Source of the DNA: Staphylococcus piscifermentans
Lineage (GTDB): Bacteria > Bacillota > Bacilli > Staphylococcales > Staphylococcaceae
DNA length: 64,000 nt
NCBI RefSeq assembly: GCF_900186985.1
Contig: NZ_LT906447.1
Coordinates: 682,001-746,000 of the forward strand
Reading direction: 5' to 3'
Under the pieces are notes generated by a model. That model was given only the letters and a program-made list of their open reading frames with translations. It was not told the origin of the DNA and did not search any database. Of this stretch, positions 46,037-53,173 are shown one piece after another (positions within the stretch are counted from its first letter, which is position 1; each line of letters starts with the position of its first letter). Both the position numbers and the translations under genes were made by a program.

Positions 46037-46507
46037 ATGACAATACAAAGAGACGGCAATAAAATTATTTTTAGTCGAATATTTGATGCGCGTATTCAAG
46101 ATGTGTTTAATGCGTATACGACGAAATCAAAGTTTGAGCAATGGTTCCATCCCAAGGGCGGTACGACTGAAGTGTATGATTTTAATCCACAACCAGGCGG
46201 CAAAAATTTCTTTAAAATTAATGCGCCGGATGGTCAAAGTTATACGGTGATGCAATATGATGAGATTGAAGCGCCTTATAAAATTATTTATCATGATTAC
46301 TTTGCAAATGAAAAAGGTCAAATTAACCCCAATATGAATGGTATGAAAGTAGAAATTTATTTTAAATCTAAAGGACAAGCGCAAACAGAGGTGCAGTCTG
46401 TTTCTGTGCTGCCTACAGCTCAAGCTGCCCAGCAATTATTGGAAATGGGATTAGAAGAAGGCATGACGAGTACGTTAGATCAGTTAGAGGAATTACTTAA
46501 AAAGTGA
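46037..46507 (+). CDS. SRPBCC (AHSA1-like) domain protein
   Basis: A 156-residue START/AHSA1-fold protein: RIFDARIQDVFNAYTTKSKF and EQWFHPKG at the N-terminus, PGGKNFFKINAPDGQ in the middle, and a C-terminal helix EMGLEEGMTSTLDQLEELLK. ATG 46037 is downstream of AAAAGGAAGTGG; the ATG at 46007 is not preceded by a ribosome site. Function unknown; the family binds hydrophobic ligands or acts as chaperone cofactor. Confidence 0.75.
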   Translation: MTIQRDGNKIIFSRIFDARIQDVFNAYTTKSKFEQWFHPKGGTTEVYDFNPQPGGKNFFKINAPDGQSYTVMQYDEIEAPYKIIYHDYFANEKGQINPNMNGMKVEIYFKSKGQAQTEVQSVSVLPTAQAAQQLLEMGLEEGMTSTLDQLEELLKK

Positions 46508-46616
46508 TGGGAATTCCCTGATTTTTGTCTGACCGCATTCCGCTTCTTTATAGAAAGTGCTACACTATTAGGTGATAAGACTTGATTTGCAATTTCTGAT
46601 AAAGAGGTGAAAAGGA

Positions 46617-46805
46617 ATGAACGAACGTTATGTTAAAGTCGTTATTCTGTATACGTTGAGTAGTTTAGTACCTTCTATTTTATTTAGTTCTAAATGTGTT
46701 TCGAACGGCTTCTTGAGATGGGTACTACGTACAGTTGCAGGATGCGGAATTTTCTCAGCCGGCTTGAAATTTATGGTGAAACAAAAAAATAAAAAACAAG
46801 CATAA
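46617..46805 (+). CDS. 62-aa membrane protein
   Basis: A small protein with a hydrophobic N-terminal segment (about 6-22), two Cys (C27, C43), a second hydrophobic stretch (about 34-52) and a basic tail KQKNKKQA. Ribosome site AAAGAGGTGA, 6 nt before the ATG. It is followed by a terminator, so it is a discrete gene. Not recognised. Confidence 0.6.
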   Translation: MNERYVKVVILYTLSSLVPSILFSSKCVSNGFLRWVLRTVAGCGIFSAGLKFMVKQKNKKQA

Positions 46806-46816
46806 TAATGATAGAT

Positions 46817-46848
46817 AAAGAAGTGGCGTAATGCTGCTTCTTTTTTTA
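46817..46848 (+). terminator. Terminator of the 62-aa gene
   Basis: Arms aaagaagtggc/gctgcttcttt followed by T run. Confidence 0.82.
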
Positions 46849-47023
46849 TCGCAAAGTTAATCGTCACTTATTTTGAAAGTGTCTATTAACAATTTATTAT
46901 TTCAATTTCGGGCTAATTTATTAAAATAATTATGACAATATATTGAAATTTACTCTATGCATAACAGCCAAATAATAATATACTATATCTATCGCAAATT
47001 GATATGTAGGGGGAAGTATTTTT

Positions 47024-47854
47024 ATGGTTATGCAAAATCATAAATCAGTTGAAGATACATATGCTTCACGTGAGACGATGAACAACGTGGTAAGTTCATC
47101 TCAAATGAAATCTGTCATGTTAAGTAAAACGCCTGTGCGTTATTTCCTTAAAGCTATTATGTCAGGTTTCTTATTATCTATCGTGGCAGTCTTCATGCTA
47201 GCAATTAAAACACAACATAACGGTATCAATGAAGGTACTATTAACTTATTAGGTGCTTTGGCATTTAGTTTAGCCTTAGTATTAATCGTTCTTACACACT
47301 CTGAGTTGCTGACAAGTAACTTTATGTATATGACAGCAGGTGCTTATTACAAATCAGTACCTATTGGTAAGATTATTTGGTTGTTTACGGTTTGTTTCAT
47401 CGGTAATATCGTCGGTGGATTTATACTGTTCGGCTTATTGAAATTTACTAATGTAATGACACCTGAAATGGTCACTGCATTGACTAAGATTGTGGATAAG
47501 AAAACAACGCTTGGTACATGGGATGGTATTTTAGTTAAAGCCATCTTTGCCAACTTCTTTATCAACATCGGTATCTATGTGTCTATTCAATTTAAAGAAG
47601 GTTTATCTAAAGCTTTCTTCATCGCATGCGGTGTAGTAGTCTTTGTATTCATGGGTTATGAACACGTTGTTTATAACGCTAACTTATTCTCAGGAATGGT
47701 GTACTACAACTTTGATGCATTATCTTGGATGGACGTTTTGAAAAATATCGTGTGGGCCTTTATCGGTAACTATATCGGCGGCGGTATTTTCGTAGGTCTG
47801 TTATACGCTTTCTTTAATGGCAAAAGAAATCATTATATCGATGAACAAAAATAG
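47024..47854 (+). CDS. nirC: Formate/nitrite transporter NirC
   Basis: A 276-residue FNT-family channel with six helices. Typical family segments are KAIMSGFLLSIVAVFMLAIK in helix 1, NFFINIGIYVSIQFKEG and VYNANLFSGMVYYN. It moves nitrite across the membrane, linking NarGHI on the membrane with NirBD in the cytoplasm. Ribosome site GTAGGGGGAAG is 7 nt upstream. It is transcribed separately from the nir operon, since a strong terminator follows. Confidence 0.9.
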   Translation: MVMQNHKSVEDTYASRETMNNVVSSSQMKSVMLSKTPVRYFLKAIMSGFLLSIVAVFMLAIKTQHNGINEGTINLLGALAFSLALVLIVLTHSELLTSNFMYMTAGAYYKSVPIGKIIWLFTVCFIGNIVGGFILFGLLKFTNVMTPEMVTALTKIVDKKTTLGTWDGILVKAIFANFFINIGIYVSIQFKEGLSKAFFIACGVVVFVFMGYEHVVYNANLFSGMVYYNFDALSWMDVLKNIVWAFIGNYIGGGIFVGLLYAFFNGKRNHYIDEQK

Positions 47855-47865
47855 TTGAAATTTGC

Positions 47866-47904
47866 TAGGGAATCCCCTCAAAATTGAGATAAGGGGATTC
47901 CCTA
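47866..47904. promoter_or_regulatory. Two NreC-like sites of the nir operon
   Basis: Two inverted copies of TAGGGAATCCCCT 50-90 bp upstream of the -10 tacaat (47954-47959). NreC of S. carnosus is known to bind GC-rich palindromes ahead of nar and nir genes; identity of these sequences with its target is inference from similarity to the narG upstream sites. Confidence 0.65.
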
Positions 47905-47910
47905 TTTTTT
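47866..47910 (+). terminator. Terminator of nirC, overlapping NreC-like sites
   Basis: Perfect 13-bp arms tagggaatcccct (47866-47878) and aggggattcccta (47892-47904) followed by T6. Each arm is itself a GGG/CCC palindrome like the presumed NreC target, so the element may serve both as terminator of nirC and as activator sites of the nir operon. Confidence 0.85.
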
Positions 47911-47918
47911 ACAAATAA

Positions 47919-47936
47919 ATGTGAAACTATTCACAT
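47919..47936. promoter_or_regulatory. Rex-like operator of the nir operon
   Basis: ATGTGAAACTATTCACAT matches the staphylococcal Rex consensus TTGTGAA-W4-TTCACAA except at the outermost positions and one base of the spacer. It overlaps the -35 region of the promoter that reads into sirB, so the NADH/NAD+ sensor Rex could repress it when oxygen is present. Confidence 0.65.
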
Positions 47937-47981
47937 AAAAACTCAAAATAAGGTACAATGCACATAAAGGGGGAACACATC

Positions 47982-48701
47982 ATGTCACAAACGATTATCG
48001 TAATGCATGGTATGAGACGAGGTAAACAAAATCAATTATTAATGGAAGAACTAGAAAAGGTGGGCGCACAAATTGAGGATGACTTCGATGTTGCTTTTAT
48101 TGAAAGCGATGAGCTGTCGTTGCCGCAAGTGATACGCAAACATTTGCAAGAGGGTGAACATTACTTCACGATTGTGCCGCTGCTGCTATTTTCAGGACGA
48201 CATTATTTAGAAGATCTTCCTGGGATTATGCGAGAAATGCAATTAATGTTTCCTGGAAGTATCCATTATCAAATTCGTCAGCCTCTCTGTTACCATCCAG
48301 CATTGACAGAGTGGATTCAAAAACGCATAGATGCTTGGCAATATCAGAATGATTCACATTCAGCGATTGTGCTGATTGCACATGGCAGTCCATTCTTGAC
48401 TGAACCGGATGACGAATTGAATATGTTGAAAGCACAATGTCAAACTGAATGTCCGATTTATACCATGATGTTTTACGGTGATTTGCAGTTTGAAGGGCTC
48501 CTGCCTGATATGAAAGATGACTATCAGCATATTTTAGTCATCCCTGTGTTTTTCTATGATGGCTTCTTAGTCAATAAAATCAAGAAGAAAATTAATACAC
48601 TTAAAGGAGATTCTGATATTACGATTGCACCAGCACTGAATTTCGAACCTGAACTCGATGCAATGCTGGCAGCAAGATTAAATCAAGTTAAGGAGTTTTA
48701 G
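47982..48701 (+). CDS. sirB: Sirohydrochlorin ferrochelatase (CbiX/SirB type; nirR of older staphylococcal papers)
   Basis: A 239-residue class II chelatase that inserts iron into sirohydrochlorin to give siroheme, the cofactor of NirB. Two CbiX half-domains are visible with His ligands in IIVMHGMRRG and VLIAHGSPFL. ATG 47982 is 8 nt after AAAGGGGGA. First gene of the nir operon, after NreC- and Rex-like sites. The matching first gene in S. aureus and S. carnosus is often named nirR; the CbiX assignment is from motif pattern. Confidence 0.82.
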   Translation: MSQTIIVMHGMRRGKQNQLLMEELEKVGAQIEDDFDVAFIESDELSLPQVIRKHLQEGEHYFTIVPLLLFSGRHYLEDLPGIMREMQLMFPGSIHYQIRQPLCYHPALTEWIQKRIDAWQYQNDSHSAIVLIAHGSPFLTEPDDELNMLKAQCQTECPIYTMMFYGDLQFEGLLPDMKDDYQHILVIPVFFYDGFLVNKIKKKINTLKGDSDITIAPALNFEPELDAMLAARLNQVKEF

Positions 48702-48703
48702 TG

Positions 48704-49159
48704 ATGTATCCAATACAACTTAATTTAAAAAATAAAAACGTAGTGCTCATTGGCGGCGGACGCATTGGTTATCGTAAGTTCAAACAACTTGCTAAAGCAG
48801 ATTACGGCAGCGTTACGGTTATCAGCAAAACTTTTTTGCCAGAATTTTTCGAACAATGCTATCCAGATATTAAGTTGATTACGAAAGACTATGACAAGGA
48901 AGATATTGCAGAAGCAGATATTGTAATCATAGCAACAGATTCACCTGAAATTAATGACAAGATTAAACAAGATACGACGTCTGAACAGTTGGTGAATCAC
49001 ACAGGCGATAAATCTCAATCAGATTTTTTTAATATGCGAGAATTTGACTTTGAAGATTTAGCAATCAGTGTGCGTTCAAATGGCGGAGATTATAAAAAAG
49101 CAAAGCAAGTGTCAGCAGCGATAGAAAAGTATTTACGAGAGAAATACGGGAGGGAATAA
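48704..49159 (+). CDS. sirC: Precorrin-2 dehydrogenase (SirC/Met8-like)
   Basis: A 151-residue NAD-dependent dehydrogenase that oxidises precorrin-2 to sirohydrochlorin. The N-terminal Rossmann motif LIGGGRIGYRKFKQL (about 16-30) and VIIATDSPEINDKI are typical; it has the short, single-domain SirC form rather than the fused CysG form. ATG 48704, 8 nt after AAGGAG, is preferred over the GTG at 48701 that overlaps the sirB stop. Confidence 0.85.
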   Translation: MYPIQLNLKNKNVVLIGGGRIGYRKFKQLAKADYGSVTVISKTFLPEFFEQCYPDIKLITKDYDKEDIAEADIVIIATDSPEINDKIKQDTTSEQLVNHTGDKSQSDFFNMREFDFEDLAISVRSNGGDYKKAKQVSAAIEKYLREKYGRE

Positions 49160-49162
49160 AGG

Positions 49163-51568
49163 ATGTCAAAACAACGACTCGTGATGATCGGTAACGGGAT
49201 GGCCGGCGTCAGAACAATTGAAGAAATTATCGATAGAAACCCTGATAAATTCGATATTACGATTATCGGGAAAGAACCTTATCCGAATTATAACCGCATC
49301 ATGTTATCCAATATTTTGCAGAAGAAGATGACGGTAGAAGAAACCATTATGAATCCTTATACTTGGTATGAAGAGCATGGGATTGCCTTGATTACGGGCG
49401 AAAGTGCCACACGTGTAAATCGTGACGAACATGTAGTAGAAACTGAAAAAGGACGTAAAATTCCTTATGATATCTGTATTTTTGCGACAGGTTCTAAAGC
49501 ATTTGTCTTACCGATTCCAGGGCATGAATTACCAAGTGTGATTGGTTGGCGTACTATTGAAGATACAGAACGCATGATTGAAATTGCACAAAATAAAAAG
49601 GAAGCGATTGTGATCGGAGGCGGTCTGCTAGGTTTAGAATGTGCGCGTGGTTTATTGGATCAAGGTATGAATGTCACAGTAGTTCATTTAGCTGAATGGT
49701 TGATGGAAATGCAATTAGACCGTCAAGCGGGAGACATGCTGCGTGAAGATTTAGAAAAACAAGGCATGCGTTTTGAATTAGGTGCTAATACGAAAGAAAT
49801 TATCGGAGATCAAGATGTTGAAGCGATTCGTTTAGCAGATGGCCGCGAACTTCCTGCCGATTTAGTGGTGATGGCAGTCGGTATTCGTCCATTTACTCAA
49901 GAAGCTGTCGATTCTGGATTAGAAGTCGAACGCGGCATTGTGGTGGATGATTATATGCGTACCAGCGATCCTGAAATCTTTGCAGTGGGTGAATGTGCAC
50001 AACATAATGGTCGCGTATATGGTTTAGTAGCACCTTTATATGAACAAGGCAAAGTGTTGGCTGATGTGCTGACAGATCGTCCAACTGAAGGTTATCAAGG
50101 TTCTACTACTTTCACCTCGTTGAAAGTCTCTGGCTGTGATTTATATAGTGCTGGTCAAATTCAAGAAGATGATGAAGTTGAAGGCGTAGAAATTTATAAT
50201 AGTCATGACCATGTCTATAAAAAGATTTTCTTAAAAGAGGAACGCGTCGTGGGTGCTGTGCTCTATGGAGATACAGATGACGGCACACGTTTCTTCAATA
50301 TGATGAAAAAGCGTGAACCGATTGAAGATTACACATTAGTTTCACTTTTGCAAAAAGTTGGAGAAGAAGCGGTTTCCTCAGTGGCTGATATGGCGGATGA
50401 CGAGACTATTTGCGGATGTAACGGTGTCTCGAAAGGTAAAATCGTCAGTGCTATAGTTGAAGATGGATTGACATCAGTTGCTGAAGTGACGAAAGCTACG
50501 AAAGCCGGCAACTCTTGCGGTAAATGTAAACCCGTTATTGGAGAATTACTAGAACATACTTTAGGCGGTGCCTTTGTCGCATCTAAACCAACAGGTATTT
50601 GTGATTGTACCGATTTAACACGCGATCAAATCGTGACACAAATCCGTGCGAAAGGATTAAAAACATCTAAAGAAGTACGTCATGTCTTAGGCTGGAAAAA
50701 TAAAGGTGGTTGCCCGAAATGCCGTCCTGCCGTCAACTATTATTTAAATATGGTCTACCCTCATGAACATGAAGATGAAAAAGCCTCACGCTTTGCAAAC
50801 GAACGTTATCATGCCAATATTCAAAATGACGGTACATTCTCCGTTATTCCACAAATGCGCGGCGGGGTAACCAATCCTGACCAATTGATTCGTTTAGGTG
50901 AAGTGGCGAAGAAATATGATGTACCATTAGTAAAAGTTACAGGTTCACAACGTATCGGTTTATACGGTATCCGTAAAGAAGATTTGCCGCACGTGTGGAA
51001 GGATTTAGGCATGCGTTCAGCATCTGCTTATGCTAAGAAGACACGTTCAGTGAAAAGTTGTGTCGGCAAAGAATTCTGTCGCTTCGGTACACAATATACA
51101 ACACGTCTCGGCATTCGTTTAGAAAAAACTTTTGAATATATCGATACACCGCATAAATTTAAAATGGGCGTTTCTGGATGTCCGCGCAGTTGTGTGGAAT
51201 CCGGCGTTAAAGATTTCGGTGTCATCGGTGTTGAGAATGGCTTCCAAATTTATATCGGCGGTAACGGCGGTACTGATGTCACTAAAGGTCAACTTTTAAC
51301 AACAGTTGAAACAGAAGATGATGTCATTCAACTTTGCGGTGCTTTGATGCAGTATTACCGTGAAACGGGTATTTATGCCGAACGTACAGCGCCATGGTTG
51401 GAGCGCATGGGCTTTGAAAATGTGAAAGAATATATTCTCGACCCTGAACGTCAAAAAGCTTTATTTGAGCGTATTATGGATGCGAAAAGTGCAGTGGCTG
51501 AAGAGCCATGGTCAGAAATTGTAAATGATCAAACAGATCAAAAAATCTTTAAAGTAGAGAAGGTGTAA
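49163..51568 (+). CDS. nirB: NADH-dependent nitrite reductase large subunit NirB
   Basis: An 801-residue cytoplasmic enzyme reducing nitrite to ammonium. In order: FAD/NAD domain (VMIGNGMAGVRTIEE; VIGGGLLGLECARGL), two BFD-like [2Fe-2S] segments (CGCNG...CGKCKP at about 416-455, CDCTD...CPKC at about 480-519), a ferredoxin-like half domain, and the siroheme/[4Fe-4S] domain with CVGKEFC (about 633-639) and CPRSC (about 673-677). Starts 3 bp after sirC; nirD follows at 2 bp. Confidence 0.95.
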   Translation: MSKQRLVMIGNGMAGVRTIEEIIDRNPDKFDITIIGKEPYPNYNRIMLSNILQKKMTVEETIMNPYTWYEEHGIALITGESATRVNRDEHVVETEKGRKIPYDICIFATGSKAFVLPIPGHELPSVIGWRTIEDTERMIEIAQNKKEAIVIGGGLLGLECARGLLDQGMNVTVVHLAEWLMEMQLDRQAGDMLREDLEKQGMRFELGANTKEIIGDQDVEAIRLADGRELPADLVVMAVGIRPFTQEAVDSGLEVERGIVVDDYMRTSDPEIFAVGECAQHNGRVYGLVAPLYEQGKVLADVLTDRPTEGYQGSTTFTSLKVSGCDLYSAGQIQEDDEVEGVEIYNSHDHVYKKIFLKEERVVGAVLYGDTDDGTRFFNMMKKREPIEDYTLVSLLQKVGEEAVSSVADMADDETICGCNGVSKGKIVSAIVEDGLTSVAEVTKATKAGNSCGKCKPVIGELLEHTLGGAFVASKPTGICDCTDLTRDQIVTQIRAKGLKTSKEVRHVLGWKNKGGCPKCRPAVNYYLNMVYPHEHEDEKASRFANERYHANIQNDGTFSVIPQMRGGVTNPDQLIRLGEVAKKYDVPLVKVTGSQRIGLYGIRKEDLPHVWKDLGMRSASAYAKKTRSVKSCVGKEFCRFGTQYTTRLGIRLEKTFEYIDTPHKFKMGVSGCPRSCVESGVKDFGVIGVENGFQIYIGGNGGTDVTKGQLLTTVETEDDVIQLCGALMQYYRETGIYAERTAPWLERMGFENVKEYILDPERQKALFERIMDAKSAVAEEPWSEIVNDQTDQKIFKVEKV

Positions 51569-51570
51569 GT

Positions 51571-51885
51571 ATGCGCGCATTAGAGAAAGTCAGAGTAGCG
51601 GCATTAGAAGATTTGACACCGCTTATCGGTACTAAGGTGCTCGTAGACGGCAAGGAAATCGGTTTATTTTTAACAGAAGACGGTAACATTTATGCAGTTA
51701 ATAATGTATGTCCGCATAAACAAGGTCCACTTTCAGAAGGTACTGTGAGCGAACATTCTGTCTTCTGTCCGCTTCACGACCAGCAAATCGACTTAGAGAC
51801 AGGCATTGTGCAAGAACCTGATACGGGTTGTGTCGAAACTTACGAAGTCGAAGTTATAGATGGAGATGTGTATTTATGTCTGTAA
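51571..51885 (+). CDS. nirD: Nitrite reductase small subunit NirD
   Basis: A 104-residue Rieske-fold subunit. The motif CPHKQGPLSEG...CPLHDQ keeps the C-x-H...C-x-x-H spacing of a Rieske site (CPHK, CPLH), which many NirD proteins have lost. It stabilises or transfers electrons to NirB. Its end overlaps the sumT start by 10 nt. Confidence 0.92.
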   Translation: MRALEKVRVAALEDLTPLIGTKVLVDGKEIGLFLTEDGNIYAVNNVCPHKQGPLSEGTVSEHSVFCPLHDQQIDLETGIVQEPDTGCVETYEVEVIDGDVYLCL

Positions 51886-52829
51886 GTCCAACCGGTCATG
51901 TTTACCTTATCGGCGCAGGTCCGGGGAATCCGAATCTCCTGACACGTAAGGCAGAACATCTTATTCGAACAGCGGATATCATTTTATATGACCGCTTAGT
52001 CAATCCTTTTATTTTACAACTTGCGCCTCCTGAAGTTGAAATTATTGATGTAGGCAAAAAGCCGTATAGCCGTCATATTAAACAAGGCGAAATTAATGAA
52101 GTTTTATTAGATGCTGCTTATAAACACCAAAATGTAGTACGCTTGAAAGGCGGAGATCCGGCGATTTTCGGCAGAGTACATGAAGAGGTGGATATTTTGA
52201 AGGCACATCAAATTCCTTGTGAGATCGTGCCTGGGATTACAACAGCGAGTGCTGCTGCAGCCACACTAGGTGTCGGCTTGACATGTCGCAACGTCTCAAC
52301 GAGTGTGACTTTGACTACGGGCAGCTTTAAAGGTTCTGAGGAACAAGCCATCGATATTGCTTCTTTAATCGATGGCGGCACATTAGCGATTTATATGGGC
52401 ATCAAACGTCTGCACACGATTATTACGCAGATATATCAACAAGTCGGGAAAGATTATCCGATTTGTGCGGTATTCGATGTATCTTATGCTACTCAAAAAG
52501 TAATTACAGGACATCTTTCTGATATTGAAAAGAAAGTGCACGCTGAAGCACCTGAAGATGCTCCGGGCATCTTATTAATCGGTGATGCTTTAGAATTTGC
52601 TGACGAGAATACACATATCGAGATAGAAGCTATGTCACAATACTTCGGTAAAGAGTGCGTTGTGACAGGGCCGAGAGAAGCGGCTATTGAAAAAGCGTTT
52701 GAAATTTATGACGCAGGTGGATGGTGTATGATCGATCCGAATACTGATGAGCACTATCATCAAAGCCAGCTGGATTTGATATATCGCTATATGCAAGTGA
52801 ATGATAATACCATGATTGTAAAAGTATGA
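51876..52829 (+). CDS. sumT: Uroporphyrinogen-III C-methyltransferase
   Basis: A 317-residue SAM-dependent enzyme making precorrin-2, the first step towards siroheme. The methyltransferase domain (about 6-245) has VYLIGAGPGNPNLLT, DIILYDRLV, RLKGGDPAIFGR and PGITTASAAAATLG. A C-terminal stretch of about 65 residues (QYFGKECVVTGPREAAIEKA) is an extra segment beyond the minimal enzyme. ATG 51876 lies inside nirD, 10 nt after GGAG. Named sirA in the S. carnosus literature. Last gene of the nir operon. Confidence 0.92.
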   Translation: MSVSPTGHVYLIGAGPGNPNLLTRKAEHLIRTADIILYDRLVNPFILQLAPPEVEIIDVGKKPYSRHIKQGEINEVLLDAAYKHQNVVRLKGGDPAIFGRVHEEVDILKAHQIPCEIVPGITTASAAAATLGVGLTCRNVSTSVTLTTGSFKGSEEQAIDIASLIDGGTLAIYMGIKRLHTIITQIYQQVGKDYPICAVFDVSYATQKVITGHLSDIEKKVHAEAPEDAPGILLIGDALEFADENTHIEIEAMSQYFGKECVVTGPREAAIEKAFEIYDAGGWCMIDPNTDEHYHQSQLDLIYRYMQVNDNTMIVKV

Positions 52830-52830
52830 G

Positions 52831-52856
52831 AAAACGGGCTGCGGCCCGTTTTTTTG
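52831..52856 (+). terminator. Terminator of the nir operon
   Basis: Arms aaaacggg(c)/(g)cccgtttt followed by T run. Confidence 0.9.
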
Positions 52857-52925
52857 TTGTTGATGATGGAGAAGTGCGATGGTGGAGATGTAGCGGGCAG
52901 GGGGAGCTGGTGAGATTCGGTGTTT

Positions 52926-52957
52926 TCTAGACACAACTTGGAAACTAGTGTCTAGAT
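52926..52957. repeat. Isolated diverged relative of the 43-bp repeat
   Basis: Perfect arms tctagacac/gtgtctaga around aacttggaaacta. This resembles the inter-unit part of the 43-bp repeats (cctatacacttaaggcggaa, then actgtatagg) with shared ggaaact and CTA-ACAC/GT-TAG positions. Single copy; relation is inference. Confidence 0.4.
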
Positions 52958-53031
52958 TCAGCCCGCCGCTCCTTTTTCCTCCCTCCTTTTCCCACTCTCC
53001 CGGCACTCCCATCACTACTGATTCAAAAAAA

Positions 53032-53066
53032 TAGGGAATCCCCCTAGGCATATAGGAGAATCCCTA
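53032..53066. promoter_or_regulatory. Two NreC-like sites upstream of narG
   Basis: TAGGGAATCCCCCT (53032-53045) and TAGGAGAATCCCTA (53053-53066) begin exactly 21 bp apart, two helical turns, so both lie on the same DNA face. They resemble the sites before the nir operon. A possible -10 lies around tatacaat (53089-53096) before the narG start at 53174. Confidence 0.68.
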
Positions 53067-53173
53067 ATATCTCAATTTCTCTCTGAAATATACAATGAAA
53101 TTAAGTCGAAAAGGCAATCGTGAATAATTTTTTAGCCGAATGAGCAACGTAATTTGATGAGAGGATGTTATCT

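Noticed and set aside
49163..51568. NirB-like protein as assimilatory sulfite reductase
   Set aside because: The NADH/FAD domain, BFD-like segments and neighbours nirD, nirC, narGHJI and sumT point to nitrite reduction.
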